A stretch of 31,641 bases of DNA from a virus: IMG/VR virus record IMGVR_UViG_3300025168_000370, positions 1-31,641 of that record, one strand, 5' to 3'. The position numbers were made by a program, and so were the translations under genes. The notes below the pieces were generated by a model, which had not been told where the DNA came from, did no database searches, and was given only the letters and a program-made list of their open reading frames with translations. Positions 1-8,428 of this stretch are shown here, piece after piece. The stretch's first letter is position 1. Every line of letters begins with the position of its first letter.

Positions 1-1548
1 ATCTCCTATTGGTTCTTCATCATCAACTGGTTCTTTGATTGGTTCATTATTGATACCATCATTAGGTCCCAAATTCACTCCACCGTCTTCAGGGTCGATT
101 CCAGCCTCATTGTTTATTCCTTTTCGCATTTCTTCTATTTCATAATCAGTCATCTTTAGAACATTTTTAGATACCCACTCTTTCGAGAAGAATGTTCCAA
201 TGTAACTTTCTACTTGTCCAAGCATGTCTAATTTTTCTCTTAATAATTCTGCGTCTTTTAATTCAGCAAAATGACCATCTTGCATAAAGTCATATTGTAT
301 ATGCTCTTTAATCTGTGGCCACTCATTAATATTTATGACACCTTTTAAAACTAATTGTGTTTTTAATATATCATTAAATAATGGTGTGAATTTTTTTCTA
401 ATTCTTTGAACAAATTTTGTAAACTTTAATTCATCCCTAGTAATTTCTGTTGAACGACCTAAAGAAAAGTTTTGTTCTGCTTCTAATCTTGAAATAGGAA
501 CATTCAAAGAACGATAAAGTTTTCTTTGGAAATAAATGATATCATCTATTTCACCTAGATTTGAACCACCAGGTAATGTTGATATCTCTGTTCCTCTTCC
601 ACCTTCTCGTCTTGGTAACCAGAAGTCTTCGAGCATTGACATATGATTTCTGTCATCTCTAATTTCACCAGTCTTTGCATCGTAAACTAATTTGTTACGA
701 TATCTTTGCATAACATCTTTTAGATATTGTTCTGCTTTTACTTTTGGAAGATTACCTACATCAATATAAAATATTCTTCTTTCTGGTGCTCTTGAGATTC
801 TGTAAATAACTAGAGAATCTTCAATCATTCTTAATTGATTGACAGGTTTGATTGCTTTTTGTAAGTATGATAAAACAATATTTTTGTTTGCATCAACTAA
901 ACCAGAAGGTACATAAGTTACTGCATCAGGTGAGATACGAATACCTTGAGTACCATTTAAGTTTACACCTTTTTCGTTGTAAACATAATAGTCAGCAGTT
1001 GAACCAATTAAGTCTGGGCCTGTGCCTCTATTTGGTTTCTTTTTTACTTCTTTAACTTTTTTGATTTTTCTTGGGTCTATGTATCTAAGTTCCATAATAC
1101 CAAGTTTAGGATTTTTTGTATCAATTACTTTATGATAATATAATCGACCATCAACATACCATCGTCTAAAAATGTCATGACCTTTTGTATCAAAATCTAA
1201 AAGTGATAATGTTTCATCAAAACACTTTCTTATTTCGGCTTTAACATTTTTCTTATAAGGTAGTTGGTCAAGTATAATAGAAACTGCTTGGTCTCTCTCA
1301 TTTGATATAATTGATTCGTTAACGATATCTTCTATCGCACTATCACATTCAGGTTGTTGGGATACGTCACGATATCTTTTGACTAAGTCATATTCACTTT
1401 TGTCTCTTCCGTCTGTATCTAATACAGTTGCGAAGTGACCTCCACCTGATATTTCGACTGTGCCGTCATCAGGTGAAGGTTGTGTGAATTTCTGAACGCT
1501 ATCGCTGTCTTTAATTCTTTCGAATTTAAATCCGAATAATTCTGCCAT
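1..1548 (-). CDS. 20: Portal vertex protein gp20 (3' end outside window)
   Basis: This is the dodecameric portal of the T4-like head, which forms the unique vertex, nucleates capsid assembly and is the channel for DNA packaging by gp17. The first 516 residues are in the window and the frame stays open through base 1; T4 gp20 has 524, so little may be missing. The sequence begins MAELFGFKFERI and contains the conserved block HMSMLEDFWLPRREGGRGTE (about residues 298-317), the region long used to amplify g20 from marine T4-like phages. It is followed by ISTLPGG and a basic helical segment. The last visible residues are acidic and proline-rich. ATG at 1548 is preceded by AGGAGT at a normal distance. 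A perfect late promoter octamer and a hairpin separate it from gp19, so it can be transcribed on its own. The assignment is firm from both sequence and gene order. Confidence 0.97.
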   Translation of the reverse strand, partial: MAELFGFKFERIKDSDSVQKFTQPSPDDGTVEISGGGHFATVLDTDGRDKSEYDLVKRYRDVSQQPECDSAIEDIVNESIISNERDQAVSIILDQLPYKKNVKAEIRKCFDETLSLLDFDTKGHDIFRRWYVDGRLYYHKVIDTKNPKLGIMELRYIDPRKIKKVKEVKKKPNRGTGPDLIGSTADYYVYNEKGVNLNGTQGIRISPDAVTYVPSGLVDANKNIVLSYLQKAIKPVNQLRMIEDSLVIYRISRAPERRIFYIDVGNLPKVKAEQYLKDVMQRYRNKLVYDAKTGEIRDDRNHMSMLEDFWLPRREGGRGTEISTLPGGSNLGEIDDIIYFQRKLYRSLNVPISRLEAEQNFSLGRSTEITRDELKFTKFVQRIRKKFTPLFNDILKTQLVLKGVININEWPQIKEHIQYDFMQDGHFAELKDAELLREKLDMLGQVESYIGTFFSKEWVSKNVLKMTDYEIEEMRKGINNEAGIDPEDGGVNLGPNDGINNEPIKEPVDDEEPIGD

Positions 1549-1569
1549 AATATTTACTCCTATACGCTT

Positions 1570-1577
1570 TATTTATA
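1570..1577 (-). promoter_or_regulatory. T4-type late promoter upstream of gp20
   Basis: Read on the minus strand this is TATAAATA, an exact match to the T4 late promoter element recognised by the gp55 sigma-like factor with sliding-clamp activation. It lies 22 bases before the gp20 start codon, in the short gap after gp19. Transcription would be expected to begin about 6 bases further on, leaving a short leader that carries the AGGAGT ribosome site. Confidence 0.75.
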
Positions 1578-1595
1578 AGAGGCTATAAGCCTCCT
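1577..1595 (-). terminator. Hairpin just after gp19, possible terminator or processing site
   Basis: A perfect six-pair inverted repeat, GAGGCT and AGCCTC around a three-base ATA loop, lies at 1579-1593. It extends to eight pairs with one G-U pair. It begins a few bases after the gp19 stop codon. On the minus strand it is followed by TTATAAAT rather than a clean U run, so termination would be weak. It sits directly ahead of the gp20 late promoter and may separate tail from portal transcription or protect the 3' end of the gp19 message. Confidence 0.5.
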
Positions 1596-1599
1596 CAAA

Positions 1600-2142
1600 T
1601 TAACTTAGAGTGAAAGCATTAAGACCTTGAGATACAAAGTGTTGATATCTCCATGTGACTTCAAATTCTTCAAGTGCATTTGTTGTTTCATATGATAAGT
1701 CAATCTGTGCGATTGTCTGTGGATATGCGTTAACAAATCTATATGTTTTTAGAATTGTGTCGTCTCTGTCTAATTGCTCTACTGTCAAATCAGTTTGATA
1801 GTCACCGAGTTCTGTAACACCAGTGTTACCTGCTAGGTCATTGATTCCGTTCATCCAACGCTCAATTGCATTCCTTACAGAAAAATCTGTATCATTAATG
1901 AATGTAGTTGACCATGTTTCGAACTCTCTATCACCTGCGATGTAGATGTTTCTTCCTCTGAAAGGCACAGGTATCTCGCCAAGTGTTTGACCTGGTAAGT
2001 TTGATGCCTTTGCTAAGAATGAAGTTTTTCTTGAATCTAAACCTATTGCAATGCCTGGTGGTGGTGTTATAGTTACTCTAAATTGGTTGGCTCTTGCGCC
2101 AGCTCCAATTAAATTTGCTTTAAAGTCATCTATGTTTGCCAT
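1600..2142 (-). CDS. 19: Tail tube protein gp19
   Basis: This is the major subunit of the inner tail tube, which stacks in hexameric rings inside the sheath and carries DNA on ejection. The 180-residue product (T4: 163) starts MANIDDFKANLIGAGARANQ and has the typical N-terminal beta strand FRVTITPPP. A segment reading KASNLPGQTLGEIPVPFRGR is followed by a strand-rich C-terminal half ending in EVTWRYQHF, as expected for the tube fold shared with sheath and Hcp proteins. The start codon overlaps the gp18 stop in a TAATG arrangement, so the two are probably translationally coupled and read from the same late promoter. A hairpin follows the stop codon. Assignment is secure. Confidence 0.95.
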   Translation of the reverse strand: MANIDDFKANLIGAGARANQFRVTITPPPGIAIGLDSRKTSFLAKASNLPGQTLGEIPVPFRGRNIYIAGDREFETWSTTFINDTDFSVRNAIERWMNGINDLAGNTGVTELGDYQTDLTVEQLDRDDTILKTYRFVNAYPQTIAQIDLSYETTNALEEFEVTWRYQHFVSQGLNAFTLS

Positions 2143-4151
2143 TATACCGCTCCTGCTACTTCAGTAAACGCTACACCAGTTCTTGTTGCAACGAAGTTTA
2201 GTTGAATGAAGTTGATAGCTCTTGCAGGTTTAACAAAAATATCTGCAACGAATTCATTTCTATCAATGACTTCGCCAGTATTATTTGATGCATCTGCTAC
2301 AACAGAAAAGTCTGTAATTCCTCTTCTACCTTGAACATCTCTTAGGAAAGGTTCTACTAAGCCTCTAAACTGAGCTCTTGTAAATTCATCATTGAATTCA
2401 AAGAGTTGGAATTTAGCTGCAGTTGCGATTGCTTTTTCTAACAAGATAAACAATCTTCTAACATTGATTCTATCGAATGCTGAAGGTTGTGATAATGCTG
2501 TCTTGTCTCCGAATAAAAGCACACCTTGACCTGGTTGATTGATAACTGGGTTTACTCTTGCTCTGTATAGTCTATCTCTTTCAGATTGATTTGGATTGAA
2601 AGCAAGTTTAACTGCTCCTCTAATTCTACCTCTGTTATATCCAGCAGGTGAGAAGAAAGAATCAGCAACTTGGTCTGTTCTTGCACAAGTTCCAGCAACA
2701 TCACCATTTAATGGTACGAATCGGAAAGTATCATTGTACTTGTCGTACATATACTTGTAACCTGAATCTAAAACCATAAAAGATGAACTTGGAAGTGTAT
2801 CTGCATCAGTAGTAACATTATCTGCAGCATCAGTTGAGTTTGTTACTCCAACCACTGCACCTCTTCTAGGTGAAACAAAACATAAACAATCTTTTCTAGT
2901 TGTTACAATGTCGTTAAGCATTGTTGCATGAGTAGTAACGCCTGCTGTTGAATCAGCAACTATTGATGATGGTCCACCTAAAATTAAGTTTACATCTTCT
3001 AATGCGTCATCTTGGAATTTCTCATAAGCAACTTGAATTTCTCCAGCAGTAACAGCGTAATCATCTGTTCCACCAGTTAAATTATCAACGACAGGTGCGA
3101 CAACATCTGTAAATGCAGTTGTGCCTGTTAAATTAGTTCCCCAATTTGTACCGCCTGAAATGTGGTCAGTCCAATAAATTTGAGTTGAATTAGCGTAAAG
3201 AAAATCTGGGTAGTAAATTGAAGAACCAGATTCGTTCTTTGCGTTTAAATGTTTGGATAAGTTTCCGAAACTTTCAACAACCGAGTTAGTTCTATTACCA
3301 GCAGCTGAGTTTGCAAAACCTGTTATTGAACCATCTCTGTCATAAACAACAACATGTAACTCATCATTTGTTCCTCTTTGATTTGATGTTGCGTATGTTG
3401 ATGTACCTGGGGCACCGTTAAATAAATCATAAAACTGCCAACGTCTTTTAATGTATGAGTTGTCAGGTATGGTATTATGAACGCCACCACCATTTGGATT
3501 ATCTTTTTGTCTAATTGTTAATGTGTCTGTTGAGATAGAAACGACTTCATACTCTTTACCATTTTCGCCACTTACAGGTGTTGTACCGGCAGAATCTGAA
3601 AAGAATGAAATTAAATCGCCAACATTAATTACATTGTTTGCTAAATCAGCATCATCAACTGCAATTGTTGTTGAACCTGCAGCATCTTCTCCAACTGTTA
3701 AGTTAGAAGCTGATAATACTTGTTCGTATGCTGTTGCACTTGGGCAAAGCGAAACTCCTAGTGAGTTACCCCATGTTCCGGCAGTTCTTGCAGTCCACTC
3801 GCCGTGTGAACCTTCACCTGCTGAAAATGAAGTTAAGTAGTGGTCTGTATCTCTTATTAAGATACCACTATTTGCTCCAGCGTTGAGAATACCACTTTCT
3901 GCTCTTACAACCTTTAAGGAGTTTGTATAACCTAAAAAGTTTGCAGCTGTAAAGAAAGATTCAAAGTTAGATGAGTTTGGTTTTCCAAATATCTTAACTA
4001 ATTCTTCTTCACTTGATACTGTCGTTACACTAGAAACAGGGCCTTTTTCAAATGCACCTGCGATTGCACCAATAGATGTTGCAACGGTAGGTACCACATT
4101 AGTTAAATCGACTTCTCTTACCTGAACGCCAGGTGAAACTAGAAATGCCAT
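2142..4151 (-). CDS. 18: Tail sheath protein gp18
   Basis: This is the contractile sheath subunit. The 669-residue length is close to T4 gp18 (659). The N-terminus MAFLVSPGVQVREVDLT is the standard sheath opening and is followed by GAIAGAFEKGPV. The conserved C-terminal contraction domain includes FGDKTALSQPSAFDRINVRR, LLEKAIATAAKF, FEFNDEFTRAQFRGLVEPFL and the closing strands FVADIFVKPARAINFIQLNF. The middle of the protein, rich in Thr, Asp and Asn, corresponds to the surface-exposed variable domains. The gene has its own exact late promoter at 4204-4211 and an AAAGGAGA ribosome site before the ATG. It is followed by gp19 with overlapping stop and start. Confidence 0.97.
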   Translation of the reverse strand: MAFLVSPGVQVREVDLTNVVPTVATSIGAIAGAFEKGPVSSVTTVSSEEELVKIFGKPNSSNFESFFTAANFLGYTNSLKVVRAESGILNAGANSGILIRDTDHYLTSFSAGEGSHGEWTARTAGTWGNSLGVSLCPSATAYEQVLSASNLTVGEDAAGSTTIAVDDADLANNVINVGDLISFFSDSAGTTPVSGENGKEYEVVSISTDTLTIRQKDNPNGGGVHNTIPDNSYIKRRWQFYDLFNGAPGTSTYATSNQRGTNDELHVVVYDRDGSITGFANSAAGNRTNSVVESFGNLSKHLNAKNESGSSIYYPDFLYANSTQIYWTDHISGGTNWGTNLTGTTAFTDVVAPVVDNLTGGTDDYAVTAGEIQVAYEKFQDDALEDVNLILGGPSSIVADSTAGVTTHATMLNDIVTTRKDCLCFVSPRRGAVVGVTNSTDAADNVTTDADTLPSSSFMVLDSGYKYMYDKYNDTFRFVPLNGDVAGTCARTDQVADSFFSPAGYNRGRIRGAVKLAFNPNQSERDRLYRARVNPVINQPGQGVLLFGDKTALSQPSAFDRINVRRLFILLEKAIATAAKFQLFEFNDEFTRAQFRGLVEPFLRDVQGRRGITDFSVVADASNNTGEVIDRNEFVADIFVKPARAINFIQLNFVATRTGVAFTEVAGAV

Positions 4152-4203
4152 GGGTTGTCTCCTTTTAAATGATTTAATATATCATTATTTCTTTATACAA
4201 GTT

Positions 4204-4211
4204 TATTTATA
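4204..4211 (-). promoter_or_regulatory. T4-type late promoter upstream of gp18
   Basis: The minus-strand sequence is TATAAATA, an exact late promoter octamer, 53 bases ahead of the gp18 ATG. With the plus-strand copy at 4255 it makes the gp18/HNH-like gap a divergent late promoter region. No sigma-70 type -35/-10 pair with good spacing was seen here. Confidence 0.75.
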
Positions 4212-4254
4212 GTTTTTTTATTTTCAACAGCGCCATTTTTATAGACCGATTGTA

Positions 4255-4262
4255 TATAAATA
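4255..4262 (+). promoter_or_regulatory. T4-type late promoter for the plus-strand HNH-like gene
   Basis: TATAAATA on the plus strand ends only 5 bases before the ATG at 4268. In T4 the late start site lies about 6 bases past the octamer, so the predicted RNA would start at or next to the initiation codon. I see no Shine-Dalgarno-like purine run before this ATG, which fits a leaderless message. It could also be a chance match in AT-rich DNA. Confidence 0.5.
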
Positions 4263-4267
4263 AATTT

Positions 4268-4564
4268 ATGCAATCACACTATGACAAATATAAAGAAACT
4301 ATCAAGAAAGTGGCAAGACGACACTATAATAAACGTGTATCTTGGTTAAATTCCCACTTATCTGATAAATCTTGTATCAATTGTGGTGAATCTGAAACTA
4401 TATGTCTCAAATTCTATCCTAACGATTCAGAAATTCGTAAAAAATCTAAAACTACTGCAATTAATGGACAAAGAGAAGAAATTTCAAGTCTAATAGACAA
4501 TTCAAAAGTTCTTTGTCATAATTGTTGGATTAAATTAGATAGTGATTTAATCGAACTTATTTAG
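4268..4564 (+). CDS. Small HNH-like zinc-site protein, catalytic histidines missing
   Basis: This 98-residue protein lies on the opposite strand to its neighbours, between sheath and large terminase. A basic N-terminal helix (KKVARRHYNKR) precedes CINCG (Cys36, Cys39) and a late VLCHNCW (Cys83, Cys86), the two knuckles of a treble-clef zinc site as in small phage HNH endonucleases. Family members usually carry a histidine pair between the knuckles and NCHxxxH after the second. Here those positions read LKFYPND and NCWIKLD, so the metal-binding and catalytic histidines appear to be lost. It is probably a remnant or repurposed homing-type endonuclease acting as a DNA-binding protein, which is inference. 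A TTG at 4250 could extend it by six residues, but ATG is preferred. Its stop overlaps the convergent gp17 stop by four bases. Confidence 0.7.
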   Translation: MQSHYDKYKETIKKVARRHYNKRVSWLNSHLSDKSCINCGESETICLKFYPNDSEIRKKSKTTAINGQREEISSLIDNSKVLCHNCWIKLDSDLIELI

Positions 4565-6183
4565 TCATCTCTAGGAATTACGACTGTCGACCATTGACTT
4601 CCGTATTCTGTACTTTCATACGGGTCATTTAAACCATCATCTACAAATCCAAAAGGTGACATATCAGATTCTAATTGATTTTGTGTTTCAGAATACATTT
4701 TAGCACGAATATTCATATCTGTTAACTCTTTAAAGTATGTTTGGTCACATGCCCAAGAAAACAGTACTAAACACATCGCTAAATCGTCATTAGCACCCTC
4801 CTCAGCCTCGATTTGGTTTCCTTTTACTATAAATGTCGATAATTCGTTAATCATGTCAAAATCTTGAATAACTATCTTATCTGATTCTACAATTTGTTTT
4901 AAATTAGATGTACCTAACTTTTTTACAGCCTTAGTTGTACGCACACCCAATTGTGCTTTACCACCAGAATATCCACCTCCCATAATTTGTCCAGCACGAC
5001 CACGCATATAACACATAACAATATTGTCATATTCTAAATCATAATGTAAATTATTCGAAACTTGTTCACCAATATCATTAACTTCAACTAAAACAAATGC
5101 ATGATGGTATGCTTTTGCAACTGTATTAATTTTATGTGGGAACATTAATGGTTTAATTTCATTGTCTTTAAATGTTGCAACAACTTTATATGGTATTTGT
5201 GATACATCAATAACTGCAAACGCAGAACTATCATTTTTTGTTCCTCTTGATACATCGCATGTTATAAAGTAAGTATGGTCTTTAATAGGATTCTCATATA
5301 CTTTTAATCCAGCATTTTGTTGTATAGGTTCAATGTATGAAAGTTGTCTAAGTTTTGAAGCATTGATAAGTGTATTGGCAGAACCTAAAAATTCACATTC
5401 AAATTCTGTTCTAAATTGTTGTTCACTTGTATTTTTAATTGTTTCTTCTTTCCACTTTTCATCTCTGCCTGGTACTTCACTCCAATGTACTTCAATCGGT
5501 ATGTAAGTATTTCTTTTGTGTTCAGCATCATTCCATAATTTGTAAAACATATTCATACCATGTGGTGTAGATACAATTATAACTTTTGTACTCTTACCAG
5601 AAGATATTGTAGGATAAACAGAACTAAAAAAATCTTCAGCAACATTCGCTGGTACATAAGCAAATTCGTCTAAGAAAATAATATTATAAGAACCACCTCT
5701 AACAGCAGAAGCTGATGTAGATGATGCAAGAATTTTAGAACCATTTTCTAATTCTAAAGAACCTTTATTCCATGATAGTATTCCTTGTTGTAACCAAGTT
5801 GGAAGGTTTTCATATGCAAGTTGTAATCTTCCTAATAAATCTCTTGCAGTTGCAGCTTTGTTTGCAAGTATGGCAATGTTAACATTTGCATTAAACAACG
5901 CATAATGTAATAAGTAGGATATCATGATTGTTGATTTACCTGATTGTCTAGGTAACTTACAAATTGTAAATCTATTACTATGAAAAGTGCCAATCATTTC
6001 TTTTTGAAATGTATATGGTTTAAAAGGAATTAAACCCTCATCTAAAGAAACAATTTGTATATAAGTTTGTACAAAGTATAATGGGTCTTCCATACACTTT
6101 TGATATTCTAATATTTGTTCCTTAGTCCATTCTTCAGGCGTGTTTGCTTTTTTTAGATTAGGATTTCCTAGATAACTTTCCAT
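4561..6183 (-). CDS. 17: Terminase large subunit gp17 (packaging ATPase-nuclease)
   Basis: This is the DNA packaging motor, with an N-terminal ATPase and a C-terminal RNase H-like headful nuclease, docking on portal gp20. The product has 540 residues (T4: 610). Visible motifs are the Walker A LPRQSGKST (Lys83, residues 77-85), the Walker B NIIFLDEFAY with Asp172-Glu173, and the coupling motif VSTPHG at 204-209. The nuclease acidic triad is probably Asp310 in ITCDVSRG, Glu367 in LVEVND, and Asp466/Asp467 in GANDDLA. All key residues are present, so the enzyme should be active. The start overlaps the gp16 stop (TAATG). The 3' end meets the plus-strand HNH-like gene stop to stop. Confidence 0.97.
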   Translation of the reverse strand: MESYLGNPNLKKANTPEEWTKEQILEYQKCMEDPLYFVQTYIQIVSLDEGLIPFKPYTFQKEMIGTFHSNRFTICKLPRQSGKSTIMISYLLHYALFNANVNIAILANKAATARDLLGRLQLAYENLPTWLQQGILSWNKGSLELENGSKILASSTSASAVRGGSYNIIFLDEFAYVPANVAEDFFSSVYPTISSGKSTKVIIVSTPHGMNMFYKLWNDAEHKRNTYIPIEVHWSEVPGRDEKWKEETIKNTSEQQFRTEFECEFLGSANTLINASKLRQLSYIEPIQQNAGLKVYENPIKDHTYFITCDVSRGTKNDSSAFAVIDVSQIPYKVVATFKDNEIKPLMFPHKINTVAKAYHHAFVLVEVNDIGEQVSNNLHYDLEYDNIVMCYMRGRAGQIMGGGYSGGKAQLGVRTTKAVKKLGTSNLKQIVESDKIVIQDFDMINELSTFIVKGNQIEAEEGANDDLAMCLVLFSWACDQTYFKELTDMNIRAKMYSETQNQLESDMSPFGFVDDGLNDPYESTEYGSQWSTVVIPRDD

Positions 6184-6596
6184 TAATCTTTTTTCTTTAA
6201 CATCTTTTGTAATTCAGCAGTTGACCCAACAAACAAAGCATTCGTAACATTTTTAGGACCAGTCTCTGGTACCTCCTTTAACTTTTTCATTTTTGTTTGT
6301 AAATCTACAAGTTTTTCTGTAACTTCGGCAACATTTTTTATTAAGTTTCCAGCAACTTCATATGCTCTTGGTTGTTCAGATTCTTGAGCAAGGTCTAAGA
6401 TACCTTCAATAGCATCTTGTCCTCTTTCGATTAAGTTGTAAAAATTTTCTCTTTGATATTTGTAATCTTTATCCATATCATCATCTGATGATTGTGGTTT
6501 TGGTCTAGGTATTACTGCTTGTTTTTTAGTTTCTTTTTTAACATCATCAACAACACCTAATGCCTTATCGATTATATTTTCTACATTGTCTGTCAT
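6183..6596 (-). CDS. 16: Terminase small subunit gp16
   Basis: This is the regulatory terminase subunit that recognises concatemeric DNA and stimulates gp17. It has 137 residues (T4: 164). The central region, about residues 45-110, is strongly helical and reads RENFYNLIERGQDAIEG, LDLAQESEQPRAYEVAGNLI and VTEKLVDLQTKMKKLK. This corresponds to the coiled-coil oligomerisation core of gp16 proteins. The N-terminus is acidic and lysine-rich and probably flexible. The gene is followed by gp17 with overlapping stop and start, and lies 12 bases after the gp15 stop. Identification rests on the helical core and the fixed 15-16-17 order. Confidence 0.92.
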   Translation of the reverse strand: MTDNVENIIDKALGVVDDVKKETKKQAVIPRPKPQSSDDDMDKDYKYQRENFYNLIERGQDAIEGILDLAQESEQPRAYEVAGNLIKNVAEVTEKLVDLQTKMKKLKEVPETGPKNVTNALFVGSTAELQKMLKKKD

Positions 6597-6608
6597 ATTT
6601 GTATCTCA

Positions 6609-7409
6609 TTATGTATCTTCACCACTTGCAGGGTCAAAAGTCTTTGCATCTTGAAAGAACGATACTGTTTCATTAAAACCAAAATCATCATCTGCTTCAG
6701 CACTTGTTGGATTTGGTGTTACTGTTGTTCTTTGAATTCTTGCAGGTGACTTATCTGGCATATCAGCATATTGGTCAACTTGTACTTGTTTAATAACTTT
6801 GCCAGAAGTAACTGGGCCATAAAGATAAAATTTAGCAGTAAATCCTAAAGTGTAAACAATTGCTCTTCTTTCTGAATAATCACCTCGGTAACTATCTTCA
6901 TAATTAATAGAATTTAAAATAATTGGAACATCTCTTTTTATTCCCATGTCTGCCATATCATTAATTGTTACTGTATAATCAGGTTGGAAATATGGAAGTA
7001 TTTGTTCAACCATTTGTAAAGCATCATCAGATTGTTTTGCCATAGCATACAATTCAAAATCTAAATTATATGGAACAGGCATATATTGAGAATCTAATTG
7101 TTTTGTTGTGCTTGATTTCTTTTTCTTAAATTGTTGTACACGATTTAATTTTCTTACTGGGTCATAGGCAATTGTACCAATTTCAAAACCAAGACGAGGT
7201 AAAGTAATTGCTACTTTAGAATCTAGATTTGCATCTTGGTCAAGTCTTACTAAAAATTTTTGTTTAGGGCCATACGCCAATGGCACCTTCATTTTCTGTA
7301 CAATATTTCCATTGTTATCTTTTCTAACAATGTTGATGTCGTTAAAGATTGTACCGAATGTAACAACCAGTCGTCTGATTGTTTCATGATAAAATTGTGT
7401 TCCTAACAT
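6609..7409 (-). CDS. 15: Tail completion / sheath terminator protein gp15
   Basis: gp15 forms the hexameric ring that caps the tail and joins it to the neck. Its 266 residues match T4 (272). The N-terminus MLGTQFYHETIRRLVVTFGT, followed by LAYGPKQKFLVRL and the PRLGFEIGTIAYDPVRKLNR block, is the recognisable family signature. YMPVPYNLDFELYAMAKQSD and VEQILPYFQPDYTVTIND follow in the central part. The last 40 residues are acidic and proline- or threonine-rich and likely disordered. The start codon overlaps the gp14 stop (TAATG), indicating coupled translation. Confidence 0.95.
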   Translation of the reverse strand: MLGTQFYHETIRRLVVTFGTIFNDINIVRKDNNGNIVQKMKVPLAYGPKQKFLVRLDQDANLDSKVAITLPRLGFEIGTIAYDPVRKLNRVQQFKKKKSSTTKQLDSQYMPVPYNLDFELYAMAKQSDDALQMVEQILPYFQPDYTVTINDMADMGIKRDVPIILNSINYEDSYRGDYSERRAIVYTLGFTAKFYLYGPVTSGKVIKQVQVDQYADMPDKSPARIQRTTVTPNPTSAEADDDFGFNETVSFFQDAKTFDPASGEDT

Positions 7410-8422
7410 TATGTTCTCCCAGCATCACCGAATGGATTAGATTCGCTGAAGTCTAATATATTTTCGTCCTCTGCTTCAAAAAACTCATTTTGAGCAGTAG
7501 TATCAGTTGACATGTCGCCTACTATATAGTCTTCTTGAATGATGTAATTTGCATCACCTGAATCAGCTGCATTCTCAAGAAGAATACTTTCACCAATTGA
7601 TGCTTCATCATCTTCGTGAACAACCACATCTTCGTCTTCCATTAATAACGTGTCTGTATTTGAACTGTCAGTAAAGAATTCAAGAGCAATACTTTCGTTG
7701 TAAGCAGTTGTTGCTTCAAGTGTAACTTGATGTTGTAAAGCGTCACCTGTAAGAGCATCTTCAATAGCGTCAATATCTGCAATACCTGTATCAATAACTT
7801 CACTTGAATATTCAAACTGTTTGCATCTTAGTTTGTAAACAGGATTATTATCTAATTGATGAAATGGTTCATCATGGTCTACAAAAGCAACTTCAAATAC
7901 TTTTTCTAAAACTGGGTGAAATATTAAGTCACCTTCTTTTGGTCGATTTGCATATGTACTAGTTGATGCAGTTTCGCCTCTTAAATATCCACTATCAAAA
8001 GAAGCATATAATGTATTAGTTGATGAAGAGACTAGTGTGCCAGATTCTAAAAGTATTGAACCTTCAGTTGTGGCTGTTGCAGTTTCTAAATCCATTTGAT
8101 GAGCAACATCATCGAATCTAGTTCTACTTACAACAAATGTAATTTCATTTCTATTTTCTAAACCAAATTGTTGAATCAATTCTTTTTCACCTTGATATCC
8201 ACCATCGGCATCTTCAACATACATTTCGATAGTTTGTGATTTATTAAATTGTGATAAAGAATCTTCACCAAAGATATTATCTCTTGCTGTTAGTGTTCTA
8301 TCAATATAGTTAACATCATGACCATGTATCTGAATTGCTTCTTTAACTAAACTTGCATATAGATTTTGCTCAGCAGTAGTTGCAGCTTTACCTGATGTTT
8401 TAAACGCACTATTGACAGCCAT
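7409..8422 (-). CDS. 14: Neck protein gp14, enlarged form
   Basis: gp14 and gp13 form the neck that joins the packed head to the tail. At 337 residues it is longer than T4 gp14 (256). The conserved N-terminal part reads AFKTSGKAATTAEQNLYASL, DRTLTARDNIFGEDSLSQF and FGLENRNEITFVVSRTRFDD. The C-terminus has the marine-phage ending ILDFSESNPFGD. The extra length is in low-complexity acidic segments: GSILLESGTLV near residue 121, and residues 255-305, which hold LLMEDEDVVVHEDDE and GESILLENAA. These resemble LLEDG-type modules in the virion proteins at 24263-29220. The ATG is preceded by AGGA, six bases after the gp13 stop. Confidence 0.93.
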   Translation of the reverse strand: MAVNSAFKTSGKAATTAEQNLYASLVKEAIQIHGHDVNYIDRTLTARDNIFGEDSLSQFNKSQTIEMYVEDADGGYQGEKELIQQFGLENRNEITFVVSRTRFDDVAHQMDLETATATTEGSILLESGTLVSSSTNTLYASFDSGYLRGETASTSTYANRPKEGDLIFHPVLEKVFEVAFVDHDEPFHQLDNNPVYKLRCKQFEYSSEVIDTGIADIDAIEDALTGDALQHQVTLEATTAYNESIALEFFTDSSNTDTLLMEDEDVVVHEDDEASIGESILLENAADSGDANYIIQEDYIVGDMSTDTTAQNEFFEAEDENILDFSESNPFGDAGRT

Positions 8423-8428
8423 TTATTT

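Noticed and set aside
3523-3840. Plus-strand open frame opposite the sheath gene
   Set aside because: A shadow of gp18 coding with no independent evidence.
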